A DNA stretch of 47,779 bases from Planctomycetaceae bacterium (GCA_016795145.1 JAEUII010000349.1:1-47779); one strand, 5' to 3'. Counted from the first letter of the stretch, positions 34,198 through 44,128 are shown. Notes: a model not told the origin generated them from the sequence alone. Program-made: numbers and translations.

Positions 34198-34572
34198 CTA
34201 CACTAGCACGGCGGCGAGGCGGGTGCGGGTTTCGGGGCGGTTGAGTTCGGCTTTGCCGAAGCCTTGAATTGCGCCGGCGGCGATGGCTTTTTGTTGCCAG
34301 TCGGGGTAATTGGTCACCAGCATCACTGGAATCGCGGCGTAGTCAGGGTTCTGGCGGATGGCGTTCAGGATGGCCATTCCGTCACTGCCATCAGCATCGA
34401 GGACGCGGTTGATCAGCACCAGATGAACGGTGTTCTCCTTGAGCACCTTCATCGCCTGATCCGCGAGGTCCGCTGTCAGAATGCTCACGGAGAAATTGGA
34501 TTTCAGGTAATGAGCAATCGCGGCACTGTCGGGGCGGCACTGGCCAATGCTCAGAACGGTCTTGGTACTCAT
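34198..34572 (-). CDS. Degenerate response-regulator receiver domain
   Basis: 124-aa stand-alone receiver-like domain. Its general layout fits (VLSIG at the first strand, LVLI at the third strand, IPVMLVTNY with Thr87, and GKAEL with Lys107). However, the usual phospho-acceptor Asp is replaced by Asn55 in LVLINRVLD, and the acidic pair after strand one is absent (SIGQCRP). It therefore probably does not accept phosphate in the usual way and may bind a partner instead. I chose the ATG at 34572; a TTG at 34584 is weaker. It lies downstream of hom on the same strand, 95 bp away. No kinase is nearby. Confidence 0.75.
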   Translation of the reverse strand: MSTKTVLSIGQCRPDSAAIAHYLKSNFSVSILTADLADQAMKVLKENTVHLVLINRVLDADGSDGMAILNAIRQNPDYAAIPVMLVTNYPDWQQKAIAAGAIQGFGKAELNRPETRTRLAAVLV

Positions 34573-34667
34573 GGAAGTGTCCAACCAGAAAACAACAGCG
34601 AATCAACGTAGTTTGAGACGGGAACCATAGACGACGACGGCACTTCGGCAAGTCTGTAACCTGCCGC

Positions 34668-35978
34668 TTACTCGGCAATCGGCATGCGAATCCTGGCACC
34701 CCTCAGAGAATTCAGCGCAGCGATGTCCCGATCGGCTGCTCGTAGGCGACCTTCCGTCGTACGATGAGTCATGATGACCAGGCGAGCCACGCCGGTTCCG
34801 TCGGCCATGTCTTCTGTTTCATCCTGCCGGACACTGCTGATGCTGATGGCGTTCCGGCCAAGCACATCGGCGATGTCGGCCAGCACATGAGGGCGGTCGG
34901 CCACAGTGAATCGCAGATAGTACCGGCGACTCAGTTCTTCCTGCGGCTGCATTGGGATCGGTTCCCGCTGCTGCATGCGAAGCAGTGACTGGAACGTCAA
35001 GGCGGCACGACCTGTGGCGTAGTCAACAATGTCCGCCACAACCGCCGATGCCGTCGGCATTTGTCCCGCCCCCGCGCCGGCAAGTCTCAGCATTCCCAGA
35101 GCACTGCCTTCGATGGAAATAATATTGTCGGCTCCGGAGGTCAGCGCGGCTGGACGGTCGGCTCGCACAAGCGTTGGCTGCACCGACACTTCCAGCCGTC
35201 CTTTTGCCAGGCGTGATGTGGCCAGCAGCTTGATGCGATACCCAAGGTCCGCAGCAACGATCAGGTCCAGGAGTTCGATGTGTTGAATACCCTGACGCAC
35301 GATCGCATCCAGCGGCACGCGAGTTCCAAAGGCCAGGCGTGTCAGGATCGACAGCTTCTGCGCCGCGTCGGTTCCATCGACATCCATTGCTGGGTCCGCT
35401 TCCGCATAACCTCGCGCCTGAGCTTCTCTCAGTACTTCTTCATAAGTTTGTCGACGGTCATACATACGAGTCAGAATGAAGTTGCTTGTTCCGTTCAGGA
35501 TCCCTTCAATCGACAGAATCTCATTCGCTGTCAGAGCCGTATTCACCGCGGAGATGATCGGGATTCCGCCTGCGACAGCGGCTTCAAAACAGATCGTCCG
35601 ATTCAGCTCACCGGCCAGCGCGAACAGTTCTTCTCCGTGAGCATACAGAAGCGCTTTGTTCGCGGTGATCACGTCCTTCCCGGCCTTCAGCAATCGCGTC
35701 ACGTCATCCAATGCGGGCTGGATTCCCCCCACGACGTGGACGGCCACCTGAACCTCGGGATCATTCACAACCGCATCAACCGATGAGCCCACCAGATAGC
35801 CGTCCAGGCTGACGTCCCGCTGGCGTTCGGGATTTTTCACCACCACATGCTTCAGGACAGGACGGCGACCGGCCCGGCGAGTCAGCTGGTCGGCCGAAGA
35901 CTGCAGAATCCGAACGACCCCGGAACCCACCGTTCCGCAGCCGATCAGTGCAATCTTGATTTCAGGGGTCTGTGACAT
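34668..35978 (-). CDS. hom: Homoserine dehydrogenase
   Basis: 436-aa enzyme that reduces aspartate semialdehyde to homoserine with NAD(P)H, feeding threonine and methionine synthesis. The N-terminal Rossmann motif is ALIGCGTVGSGVVRIL. KDVITANKALL is the conserved mid motif. GILNGTSNFILTRM, then AEADPAMDVDGTDAAQKLSI, is the homoserine dehydrogenase signature, with the catalytic Lys expected nearby. The last 80 residues form an ACT domain (YYLRFTVADRPHVLADIADV), which suggests feedback control by an amino acid, often threonine. It stands alone, with the receiver gene after it and mqnA divergent upstream across 264 bp. That gap shows no gene. Confidence 0.96.
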   Translation of the reverse strand: MSQTPEIKIALIGCGTVGSGVVRILQSSADQLTRRAGRRPVLKHVVVKNPERQRDVSLDGYLVGSSVDAVVNDPEVQVAVHVVGGIQPALDDVTRLLKAGKDVITANKALLYAHGEELFALAGELNRTICFEAAVAGGIPIISAVNTALTANEILSIEGILNGTSNFILTRMYDRRQTYEEVLREAQARGYAEADPAMDVDGTDAAQKLSILTRLAFGTRVPLDAIVRQGIQHIELLDLIVAADLGYRIKLLATSRLAKGRLEVSVQPTLVRADRPAALTSGADNIISIEGSALGMLRLAGAGAGQMPTASAVVADIVDYATGRAALTFQSLLRMQQREPIPMQPQEELSRRYYLRFTVADRPHVLADIADVLGRNAISISSVRQDETEDMADGTGVARLVIMTHRTTEGRLRAADRDIAALNSLRGARIRMPIAE

Positions 35979-36242
35979 TGAACCATTCCGCAGGCGTTAA
36001 TTCAGTCAGTCGAATTACGGTTGAGACTCAGGATCGGTTGAAACTGGAACGGCTCAACAGCCGACACATTTCTTCCGAAGGATTTCCCGCACTCCCCGTT
36101 TTGCAAATCAGAAAATACGGACCCATGTCCGGAAACGATGGAAACCTTCCTCGCTCAAGCTGTTGAGTGACACGGCGGCAGCTTTATACTGTTCGATGTT
36201 CTCAGCAGTGGCTGGAAACTTTGTGAAAACGAATCTGTAGCC

Positions 36243-37061
36243 ATGAACGCCTTCCCAGAAAAACAACTTCAGGTCGGTGCAGTTAGTTACCTGAACTCAC
36301 GTCCACTTGTCGAGGGCTTGAGCGGGTTGCTGACCAATGGGCATTTGAAGCTCGACTATCCCAGTCGGCTTGCGGATCAACTGGCGACAGGGGATCTGGA
36401 CGTCGCGCTGATTCCGTCGGTCGAGTACTTCCGCCGCACCGGCTACGAGGTTGTTTCGGATGCCTGTGTTGCGGCCCGCGGTGAAGTACTGAGCGTGAAG
36501 CTGTTCTGTCGCGTTCACCCGGGAAAGATTCGCCGTCTGGCACTGGACGAGGGTTCTCGCACCAGCGCGGCACTTTCCAAAGTGATCCTGGCCGAGCACT
36601 TTGGTGTGGTTCCTCAGACGGAACCTCTTCGCATGGAATCATCAACGGTCGACAGCAATGCGGATGCCGTTCTGCTGATTGGCGACCGAGCCATGCACAA
36701 TCCTCCGGAGTCCTTCGCGGAAGTGATTGACCTCGGTCAGTTCTGGTATGAATGGACGGGTCTGCCGTTTGTCTTCGCAATGTGGGTGGCGCGTCAGGAT
36801 GCCAACACGGACGGCATCGAAGACGTGCTGTCACAGGCTCGCGATCTGGGTCTTGCCAACGTTGAGCGAATTGCTCGCGAAGAAGCGCCAAGGCTGGGAC
36901 TCAGCGAGGACGTGGCTTACAACTACCTGACGAAGAATCTTCATTATCATCTGACGTCTGCTGAGCGAAATGGTTTGCGATTGTTCTGCGAACTGGCGGC
37001 TCAGCACAACCTGGTAAAGCCCGATGTCGACATCATCTTCCGTGATCTCGTCACTGCTTGA
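36243..37061 (+). CDS. mqnA: Chorismate dehydratase (futalosine pathway)
   Basis: 272-aa enzyme of the periplasmic-binding-protein-like fold that dehydrates chorismate to 3-[(1-carboxyvinyl)oxy]benzoate, the first step of futalosine-dependent menaquinone synthesis. The family N terminus VGAVSYLNSRPLVEGL is intact. LALDEGSRTSAALSKVILAE and LIGDRAMH are characteristic, followed by FVFAMWVARQDANTDG. The 3' end overlaps mqnC by 38 nt in another frame, so the pair is likely one transcript. The neighbouring gene confirms the pathway. Confidence 0.93.
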   Translation: MNAFPEKQLQVGAVSYLNSRPLVEGLSGLLTNGHLKLDYPSRLADQLATGDLDVALIPSVEYFRRTGYEVVSDACVAARGEVLSVKLFCRVHPGKIRRLALDEGSRTSAALSKVILAEHFGVVPQTEPLRMESSTVDSNADAVLLIGDRAMHNPPESFAEVIDLGQFWYEWTGLPFVFAMWVARQDANTDGIEDVLSQARDLGLANVERIAREEAPRLGLSEDVAYNYLTKNLHYHLTSAERNGLRLFCELAAQHNLVKPDVDIIFRDLVTA

Positions 37062-38160
37062 GAAAGCCGTTGCAGGAGATCGACTGACTCCGGCTGAAGG
37101 CCTGACGCTGCTGCAGTCTCATGACCTGGCAGCACTGGGTGCCGCAGCGAACGCTGTCACAAATCGGCTGCATCCTGAGCCGTTCCGAACGTACAACATC
37201 GACCGCAACATCAACTACACAAACGCCTGCACGGCGGTCTGTGACTTCTGCGCGTTCTATCGTCCGCCAGCGCATCCGGAAGTGTATGTGCTGCCGATCG
37301 AGGTCCTGCTGAAAAAGATTGAAGAGACTGTCGCTCTTGGCGGTGATCAGATTCTGCTTCAGGGTGGTCTTCATCCGAAGCTGCCTTTGGAATGGTATGA
37401 GGAAACGCTTCGCACGATGAAGCAGCATTTTCCTCAGGTGAATATTCACGGCTTCAGTCCGCCGGAGATTTATCACTTCACAAAGATCAGCAAACTGCCT
37501 CTTCAAACCGTGCTGGAGCGTCTTCGCGACGCTGGACTTGGCAGTCTGCCTGGTGGCGGTGGTGAAATTCTGGTGGACCGAGTTCGCAAGTCGATTACTC
37601 GCGGTAAAGTGCTGTCCGATGACTGGCTGAATGTCATGCGAGTCTGGCACCAGATTGGTGGCAAGTCATCGGCCACGATGATGTTTGGCCATGTGGAAAC
37701 TCTGGCGGAGCGAATCGAGCATCTGGAGCGTCTGCGTCAGCTTCAGGATGAAACAGGCGGCTTCACGGCGTACATCTGCTGGACCTTCCAGCCTGAGAAC
37801 ACCGACATGGCTCACCTGCCACCGGCTGGCGCGTTTGAGTATCTGAAGACTCAGGCTGTGAGCCGTTTGTATCTCGACAACATTCCGAACATTCAGTCCT
37901 CCTGGGTGACTCAGGGCGAAAAGGTCGGCCAGCTGGCATTGCTGTTTGGCGCGAATGATATGGGAAGCCTGATGATTGAGGAGAATGTCGTTTCGCAGGC
38001 CGGTACGGTTCACCACCTGACCGTCGAGACGATTCGGCGCTGCATCGAAAACGTCGGCTACATTCCTCGACAGCGAAATGTGTTCTACGAGTACATCGAT
38101 CAGCCGCAGGAGTTTGCAGGCCGACCGACTGCACCGGTTTTGCCGATTCTGCAGTCCTGA
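37024..38160 (+). CDS. mqnC: Cyclic dehypoxanthinyl futalosine synthase (radical SAM)
   Basis: 378-aa radical SAM enzyme that cyclises dehypoxanthinyl futalosine in menaquinone synthesis. The iron-sulfur cluster motif is C69-T-A-V-C73-D-F-C76 in NYTNACTAVCDFCAFY. A glycine-rich GGDQILLQGGLHP segment binds SAM. SLPGGGGEILVDRVR and SATMMFGHVE are also conserved in MqnC. The ATG at 37024 begins inside mqnA. A terminator follows 37 bp after the stop. The other pathway steps (mqnB, mqnD, mqnE) are not in the window. Confidence 0.95.
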   Translation: MSTSSSVISSLLEKAVAGDRLTPAEGLTLLQSHDLAALGAAANAVTNRLHPEPFRTYNIDRNINYTNACTAVCDFCAFYRPPAHPEVYVLPIEVLLKKIEETVALGGDQILLQGGLHPKLPLEWYEETLRTMKQHFPQVNIHGFSPPEIYHFTKISKLPLQTVLERLRDAGLGSLPGGGGEILVDRVRKSITRGKVLSDDWLNVMRVWHQIGGKSSATMMFGHVETLAERIEHLERLRQLQDETGGFTAYICWTFQPENTDMAHLPPAGAFEYLKTQAVSRLYLDNIPNIQSSWVTQGEKVGQLALLFGANDMGSLMIEENVVSQAGTVHHLTVETIRRCIENVGYIPRQRNVFYEYIDQPQEFAGRPTAPVLPILQS

Positions 38161-38197
38161 TGGGATCAACGGCGGTTTGAGATTGCAAAGACTTATG

Positions 38198-38228
38198 AGC
38201 CCGGCTGTGCAGAACAGCCGAGCTTTTT
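38198..38228 (+). terminator. Rho-independent terminator of mqnAC
   Basis: CGGCTGT (38202-38208) pairs with ACAGCCG (38214-38220) around GCAGA. It is extended by AGC/GCT after one mismatch and is followed by five T residues. Confidence 0.75.
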
Positions 38229-38435
38229 GCATTTCACGCCTTCTGTGTGCATCAAATTCAACGAATCGATTTGTCCGACCCGCCCCGCTCACACCCGCTT
38301 TCAAACCATGTGCTAAGTTCCAGAAGCCTCGTTGCGCAGAGTACGCGCGCCAGGAGATCGTTGCGGTTCATTCCGCCGACCCAGCGCAGTCGCGCGAGGT
38401 GATAGAACGGTTTGTCCTCTCGCCGTGAGAACCAC

Positions 38436-39218
38436 ATGATACGTGTTCGGGGCCTTTACAAGGAATTCGCAGACCCGCGTCATGGCGTGTTTCGCGCGCT
38501 GGACAACGTGTCGTTCGAAGTCCGACCTGGCGAGATCTACGGATTACTTGGACCAAACGGGGCCGGCAAAACGACCTGCCTTCGAATTCTCAGCACCGTA
38601 CTGCGACCGACACGCGGACTTGCCGAAGTGGACGGCATCAATGTCGTTCGAGACCCTGAAGGTGTGCGCTGCCGAATCGGTTTCATGTCCTGCAACACAG
38701 GCATCTACGACCGCATGACGGCCCGGGAGATGGTGGAATACTACGGTCGGCTGTACGGCATTCCTGAAGAGAAACTTCAGTCCCGCATCAATGAGATCTT
38801 TGACGTTCTGCAGATGAACGACATTCGTGATCGACTCTGCGGAAAGATGTCGACCGGCATGAAACAGAAGGTGTCGATTGCCCGCACGATCGTGCACGAC
38901 CCACCGGTCATCATCTTCGACGAACCAACTTCCGGTCTGGACGTACTGGTGGCCAGAGCTGTGCTGCAGGCCGTCGCCGCCCTGAGGGAAAAAGGAAAAT
39001 GCATCATCTTCTCGACTCACATCATGCGAGAAGTAGAACGCCTGTGTGACCGGATCGCGGTGATTCACCGAGGACGCATTCTCGCTGAGGGAACGTTGCC
39101 GGAACTTGCCGATCGCTACAAACAGCCCGACGTGGAAGAACTCTTCTTTGATCTGATTCAGCGTCGGGAAGAGGAAGTGGCCAGCGAAGTTCGCCAGCCC
39201 GAAGGAGCAACCGCATGA
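38436..39218 (+). CDS. ABC transporter ATP-binding protein (NatA-like)
   Basis: 260-aa ATPase with Walker [12 protein letters not shown] near residue 42, signature [15 protein letters not shown], Walker [13 protein letters not shown] and switch His in [12 protein letters not shown]. This matches the NatA/YhaQ-type subunits of ABC exporters whose permease is of the NatB type. The ATG at 38436 is chosen; a GTG at 38412 adds eight non-family residues. The stop overlaps the permease gene start by 4 bp (ATGA), so the two proteins are made together. The transported substrate is unknown. Confidence 0.94.
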   Translation: MIRVRGLYKEFADPRHGVFRALDNVSFEVRPGEIYGLLGPNGAGKTTCLRILSTVLRPTRGLAEVDGINVVRDPEGVRCRIGFMSCNTGIYDRMTAREMVEYYGRLYGIPEEKLQSRINEIFDVLQMNDIRDRLCGKMSTGMKQKVSIARTIVHDPPVIIFDEPTSGLDVLVARAVLQAVAALREKGKCIIFSTHIMREVERLCDRIAVIHRGRILAEGTLPELADRYKQPDVEELFFDLIQRREEEVASEVRQPEGATA

Positions 39219-41671
39219 GCTGGAAGAACATCCGACTCGTCTTCATGCGAGAAGTCCGTGACCAGCTGCGCGACCGTCGCACGCTGTTCATGATCACGAT
39301 TCTTCCGGTGCTGCTCTATCCGATGCTTGGTCTGGGCATCGTGGAGATGATGCTGACATTCAGTGAGCAGCAGCGAGTCGTCGTCGTTCTGAACGCTGAC
39401 GATCTGCCGCAGCAGCCGACTTTGCTGGAAGGCGACAAACTGGCTGAAGCATGGTTCCCGGAAGGGCGAGACAACCCGTCGCTTCTTCGAATTCTGGTCG
39501 ATAGTCAGGTCAATGAATCCAGCTCTGCTAAGACTGTCGCGAAACCTCGCCGAGGCCAGAAGACAGATGCAGAACTTCTCGCGTCGGCCAGAGTTCTTGC
39601 GGACAAGATTCAAACGCTTCATGGTCTGCATGGCGTCCATTCAACCGCTGCACCCGGCTTTGCACAAGACGCCGCAGCGCACGACTCTGCAAAAGCTGTG
39701 TTGGATGTGGCAGGTCTTCAGGAAGAAATCAGTCAGCTGTTTGGGACCAGTGGGTTTCAGGTGCTGGTGATTGTTCCCGACGGCTACGCTCAGTCACTGG
39801 AACGCATGCAGGCTGCCATTCGCGATGAATCACACGGCCAGCATACCTCGGCGAGCAATCGATCGGCGATGCCGCCCGTTCTGGTGATTCGCAACAGCGC
39901 CGACGACAAGTCCGCCGTGGCGTTCTCCCGAGTTCAGCAGTCCCTGCGCGCCTGGGAAGATGCGGTTCGCGAAAAGAGTTTCATTACCGCTAACCTTCCT
40001 CCGGATCTGCAGCATCCCGCGCGACTGGCATGGATTGAAGTCGCCAGAGAAGAGCAGGTTGCCGCAAGCGTGTGGAGCAAACTGTTTCCTGCGATGCTCG
40101 TGATCATGGCCCTGACCGGTGCGTTCTATCCGGCGATTGACCTTGGTGCCGGCGAGAAAGAACGCGGCACGATGGAGACATTGCTGATCAGCCCGGCGCG
40201 CCGAGTCGAAGTCGTGCTTGGCAAGTTCGGAACGATTATGGTCTTCAGCATTCTGACGGCACTGCTGAACCTGTTGAGCATGGGGCTGACAGGCCAGCAG
40301 ATGGCTGCGGTTGTTGGCGCCAGTGCGAAGGAAATGGTCAGCCTCGAATTTCCGGGTCTGGCACCTCTGATGTGGATCGTCATTCTGCTGTTACCGCTGT
40401 CCGCCCTGTTCAGCGCACTGTGTCTGGCATTGGCGACGTTTGCGAAGTCGACGAAGGAAGGTCAGTACTACCTGACACCGCTGTTGATGGTCGTGATGGG
40501 ACTCACCATGTTCTGTCTCTCACCCGCCGTGGAGATGACTCCGCTCTACAGTGTGATTCCTGTCGTCAATGTGGCTTTGCTGCTGAAAGGTCTGCTGCTG
40601 AACGCGCCGGGGTCGGAAAACCTGGTCGTGTATGCGGTGCCTGTTTTGATTTCGAGTATCGGCTACAGCATGCTGGCCATCTGGTGGGCCATCGAGTTGT
40701 ATAACAGCGAAGACGTGCTGTTCCGTGAAGCCGAGAAGTTTGATCTTCGAATGTGGCTCCGACAGCTACTGCGAACGAAAGATGCGGTTCCCGCATTTCA
40801 CGAAGCAGGCTTTTGCTTCATCGTGATCGTTCTACTGCAGTTCGTCGCGATGACGTACATGAAGCCGGACCTGAACGGAGCGGATCCAGGTTTGTCGATG
40901 ATGCGACTGATCGTGGTGCAACAACTGACGATGGTCGCCTGTCCGGCGGTCTTTATGGGAGTACTTCTGACCACAAGCCTTCGAGCCACGTTCCGGCTGC
41001 GCCGTCCGTCGATGCAGTCGATGTTCATCGCTGTTGGGCTGGCGTTGATTGTTCATCCTCTGAGTGTGGAACTGAGTCAGTTTCTCGTCGACCATCGCGT
41101 GTTCCCGGAGCTTCCGGAATCTGCGCGTCAGGTGATGATGCTGATGAAGGCCGGAGAAAAACCAACGTGGCTCATGCTGATGGTCTTCGCCGTGACACCC
41201 GCGATCTGTGAAGAGCTGGCGTTTCGAGGATTCATTTTGAGCGGTCTTGCTCGTGGCGGAAGGCTGGCTATTGCAATTGGAATTTCGAGCCTGATGTTTG
41301 GGATCATCCACATGATTCCTCAGCAGGCATTCAATGCGGCACTGCTGGGACTGGTGCTGGGACTGCTCGCGATTTACAGCCGCAGCCTCTTCCCTGCCAT
41401 GGCGTTTCACTTCCTGAATAACACCATTGCGACGCTGCATGCCGGTGAAGCCGGACGGTTTGTCGCTGATGGCGTCTTCTTCTCCCGCGATGCCGAAGGT
41501 GCTCTGCGGTACGAAGCACCCTTGCTGATCCTGTGCTCGGTTGCTGGAATCCTGATGATCATTCACATGATCAAAGCCGTCAGCAAAGAGCAGGATCTGA
41601 AGCGCCGAGGAATCATAGCGGCCTACGGGGAACAGCCCGAGGTGACTCAGCCGGCGACGGCAACGGTGTGA
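39215..41671 (+). CDS. NatB-type ABC permease fused to CPBP-family membrane protease
   Basis: 818-aa polytopic protein. Residues 1-500 are a NatB/ABC-2 type permease: a first helix ([20 protein letters not shown]), a large extracytoplasmic domain to about 270, then helices with [20 protein letters not shown] near 310. Residues about 520-780 form a second membrane domain of the CPBP (CAAX protease/Abi) type. This has Glu666-Glu667 in [12 protein letters not shown], His699 in [10 protein letters not shown] and His732 in [10 protein letters not shown], the full set of expected catalytic positions. The single frame is uninterrupted. The two halves may export and cut the same peptide, but this is not shown by sequence. 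Confidence 0.9.
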   Translation: MSWKNIRLVFMREVRDQLRDRRTLFMITILPVLLYPMLGLGIVEMMLTFSEQQRVVVVLNADDLPQQPTLLEGDKLAEAWFPEGRDNPSLLRILVDSQVNESSSAKTVAKPRRGQKTDAELLASARVLADKIQTLHGLHGVHSTAAPGFAQDAAAHDSAKAVLDVAGLQEEISQLFGTSGFQVLVIVPDGYAQSLERMQAAIRDESHGQHTSASNRSAMPPVLVIRNSADDKSAVAFSRVQQSLRAWEDAVREKSFITANLPPDLQHPARLAWIEVAREEQVAASVWSKLFPAMLVIMALTGAFYPAIDLGAGEKERGTMETLLISPARRVEVVLGKFGTIMVFSILTALLNLLSMGLTGQQMAAVVGASAKEMVSLEFPGLAPLMWIVILLLPLSALFSALCLALATFAKSTKEGQYYLTPLLMVVMGLTMFCLSPAVEMTPLYSVIPVVNVALLLKGLLLNAPGSENLVVYAVPVLISSIGYSMLAIWWAIELYNSEDVLFREAEKFDLRMWLRQLLRTKDAVPAFHEAGFCFIVIVLLQFVAMTYMKPDLNGADPGLSMMRLIVVQQLTMVACPAVFMGVLLTTSLRATFRLRRPSMQSMFIAVGLALIVHPLSVELSQFLVDHRVFPELPESARQVMMLMKAGEKPTWLMLMVFAVTPAICEELAFRGFILSGLARGGRLAIAIGISSLMFGIIHMIPQQAFNAALLGLVLGLLAIYSRSLFPAMAFHFLNNTIATLHAGEAGRFVADGVFFSRDAEGALRYEAPLLILCSVAGILMIIHMIKAVSKEQDLKRRGIIAAYGEQPEVTQPATATV

Positions 41672-41676
41672 TTCAT

Positions 41677-41933
41677 GTAGGTGCCGCCTGCCGGGCTCGG
41701 CACTGAGAAGGATTTGTGGCCGTCATAAACAGGCCTTCGTTCCTCACGGCGAGCGGAAGGTGTAAGCCTTCCGAGGCTTTGTTGGTTCCTGGCTATTTCT
41801 TGTTTGCGATGGAAACGCCGGGGTCGCAGGAATCGCACTCGGTGGGCTGACGCCGCACCGATCGCCATGTGGCCGCATCAAACGTCGCAGTCGCGGCGGG
41901 GCCGCGAGGTGCTGCTGGGTGAGCAGCACCTAC
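41677..41933. repeat. 257-bp element with GTAGGTGCYGC inverted ends
   Basis: Left end GTAGGTGCCGC and right end GCAGCACCTAC mirror each other with one change. Inside are the hairpin CGGAAGG/CCTTCCG and a GCGGCGGGGCCGC stretch that recurs at 16346. The 354-bp gap 41672-42025 is almost all this element, with no gene. Confidence 0.5.
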
Positions 41934-42025
41934 TACGCTCTTGAATTACCTTAAGTGTTCGGCGAAGATCTCCCGCTCCTGACTTCCCCCAATTTGCTGC
42001 GCCTTTTCCACCGCTGAGTCTGCAC

Positions 42026-42808
42026 ATGTCCGAACGCATTCAGATCTGCTGTCGGCATTGTCAGAAGATTCTGGCGGTTCCTGCTTCGGCCGAAGGCAAG
42101 CAGGCGAAGTGCCCAAACTGCTCGAGTCTGAACCTGGTGGTTCGACCTGCGGCTGCACGTCCGGAACCGACAGCAGCTCCGCGAAAAGCCAGACCGGTGG
42201 AGCCCGGTCGCTCATCAGCGAACGAAGCGTCAGCCAGTCCTCGTCAAGCGGCTTCGTCTTCGTCAGCCCCTCAGGCCTCTCGCCCGCGACGAGCAACGCA
42301 GTCTGAAGAAGCAAAACCGGCTCGCCCTGCGAAGACGCGTGCTCGACGCGAAGAAGCACCCGAAGAGAGTCGGTGGGAAGATGCTTACGATCTTGCACCA
42401 ACGGATGATGGTGTCCCCAGAGGATTGCCTGCAAGGCATGTCACGGTTCAGAAAGACGACAAAGAAGACTATCGCGCAACCAGTCGAGCAGCTGCGGCCG
42501 GCGTTCCATCTCATGTGATCAAAGAAATTGAGGCAGGCGGTCGTGTCCTGCAATTCCACTATGCCTATTCACTGATCTACATCACTGTCTGGGGTTATTC
42601 GAAGCCGCACTATCTGGCACCGGGCCAGGGCAGCTTTCTTCGGTCATTGCCCTACACGCTGATGACACTTTGCATCGGCTGGTGGGGAATCCCGTGGGGA
42701 CCGATCTACACGCTGAAGACACTGTTCGTCAACATGAGCGGTGGACTCGACATCACCGATGAAGTTCTCCACGACATCGCCTATCAGTCATCACGAGGCA
42801 GAGACTAG
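42026..42808 (+). CDS. Zinc-ribbon protein with C-terminal membrane domain
   Basis: 260-aa protein. The N-terminal zinc ribbon has C9-x2-C12 and C29-x2-C32 (CRHCQK and AKCPNCSS). A Pro/Ala/Ser/Arg-rich low-complexity stretch spans about residues 40-120. The last about 90 residues contain one or two hydrophobic segments (YAYSLIYITVWGYSKPHYLA and YTLMTLCIGWWGIPWGPIYT). This order is common in planctomycete proteins of unknown role. The TAG stop lies inside the start of the following tandem repeat. I do not recognise a named family for the C-terminal part. Confidence 0.75.
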   Translation: MSERIQICCRHCQKILAVPASAEGKQAKCPNCSSLNLVVRPAAARPEPTAAPRKARPVEPGRSSANEASASPRQAASSSSAPQASRPRRATQSEEAKPARPAKTRARREEAPEESRWEDAYDLAPTDDGVPRGLPARHVTVQKDDKEDYRATSRAAAAGVPSHVIKEIEAGGRVLQFHYAYSLIYITVWGYSKPHYLAPGQGSFLRSLPYTLMTLCIGWWGIPWGPIYTLKTLFVNMSGGLDITDEVLHDIAYQSSRGRD

Positions 42809-43488
42809 TTTTCAGTGTTCAGTAATTGCAGATTTGACCACAGAAGTCACAGGGTGTCACAGAGGTGAATCGCAGAGAGGCGGGGAGTTCTAACGCAGAG
42901 GACGCGGAGGGCGCAGAGGAAACACAGTGGCAGCTCTCCTGTGATTCCTCTGCGCACTCTGCGACCTCTGCGTTTCATTTGTTCTTGTTTTCATTTCTTC
43001 CGCACGCTTCCTCTGTGCTTATCCTCTGTGGTCTCTGTGTCCTCTGTGGTGAATCTTTCAGAGTTTTCAGTAAACAGTTTTCAGTGTTCAGTAATCGCAG
43101 ATTTGACCTCGGAGGTGAATCGCAGAGAGGCGGGGAGATTAACGCAGAGGACGCGGAGGAGACACAGTTGCAACTCTGCTGTGATTCCTCTGCGTGCTCA
43201 GCGACCTCTGCGTTTGATTGTTCTTGTCTTCATTTCTTCAGCACCCTCTGTGGTGAACCTTTCAGAGTTTTCAGTAAACAGTTTTCAGTGCTCAGTAATC
43301 GCAGATTTGACCACAGAGGTCACAGAGTGGCACGGAGGTGAATCGCAGAGAGGCGGGGAGATTTAACGCAGAGGACGCGGAGGGCGCAGAGGAGACACAG
43401 TTGTAATTCTCCTGTGATTCCTCTGCGCCCTCTGCGTTTCAAACGTGATTATCTTCTCGTCTCTGTGCTCTCAGTGTCCTCTGTGGTT
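42807..43488. repeat. Three tandem units of nested inverted repeats
   Basis: Units at 42807-43075 (269 bp), 43076-43279 (204 bp) and 43280-43488 (209 bp), each starting AGTTTTCAGTG. Unit 1 has a 29-bp inner arm (42892-42920) pairing with 42946-42974 with three mismatches, and an outer CACAGAGG-rich arm pair. Units 2 and 3 are shortened by internal deletions. Open frames across this block reflect the repeat. No gene is called in 42809-43580. Confidence 0.9.
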
Positions 43489-43580
43489 CAAAATGTGTTT
43501 TGCGATTCCCGGCTACGCGGCGCGATTGCGGTACAGGCCCGGGGTCCTGTCGGGGCTGAATCACAATCACTCAGTGAACT

Positions 43581-44120
43581 TCACTTCTTCTTCGCACCAA
43601 GCGACTGCTCGCGAGCTTCTCTTCTGAGCCGGTCGGGTTCCGGGAGCTTTCCTGTGTTGTATGTCGCCGCGTTCTCTGGTGTATCGGTTTCATCGAACCA
43701 GGGAAGGCCTTTACTCACGAGCAGCTTTTTGACATCCGCCATCTGCTTCGTCAGTTGTTCTTCGCCATTATTGTAGGGCCACCACTTGTCTTCCGGCTTT
43801 GTAAGTAAAAACCCCAGCCGCTTCCGAAGGTCGAAATGGCACGCCGCAATGCCGGGCCCGAAAAGCTCTCGTCCGTTACAGAATCGATCGTACTTCGGGT
43901 AATACAAGCCAAGCTCGACCGTGAATCTGCCAGCCTGGCTGCTTGCCGATTCGCCGATCTGGAACCAAACCAGATGCTGAATCTCTTTCCCCGTGAGTGA
44001 TGGCCGAAGCCAAAGCCGAGTGCGCCCGGACCGCGAAAAACCAGTCTCATCCAGCAATGGAACAATCGCGTCCTTCAGCTTTTGGTCCAGCGAACTGAGA
44101 TGTCCTGAAGCCTTTGCCAT
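43581..44120 (-). CDS. DUF4304-like protein
   Basis: 179-aa cytosolic protein. The pattern of a DUF4304 domain is visible: a helical start (LDQKLKDAIVPLLDETGFSR), aromatic strands (TRLWLRPSLTGKEIQHLVWF), FTVELGLYYPKYDRF and a WWPYNNGEEQLTKQMADVKK helix. The C terminus is Lys/Arg-rich. No function is known, although such proteins often occur singly and in immunity-like settings. The family call is from memory of the pattern. The start ATG is 9 bp from the composite repeat at 44129. Confidence 0.65.
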   Translation of the reverse strand: MAKASGHLSSLDQKLKDAIVPLLDETGFSRSGRTRLWLRPSLTGKEIQHLVWFQIGESASSQAGRFTVELGLYYPKYDRFCNGRELFGPGIAACHFDLRKRLGFLLTKPEDKWWPYNNGEEQLTKQMADVKKLLVSKGLPWFDETDTPENAATYNTGKLPEPDRLRREAREQSLGAKKK

Positions 44121-44128
44121 GAGACTAT

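Noticed and set aside
42865..43366. Open frames with repeated residues in the tandem block
   Set aside because: They are produced by the tandem nucleotide repeats and differ in frame from unit to unit.
42807..43488. CRISPR array
   Set aside because: The units are over 200 bp, with internal inverted arms and no short spacers. No cas gene is nearby.
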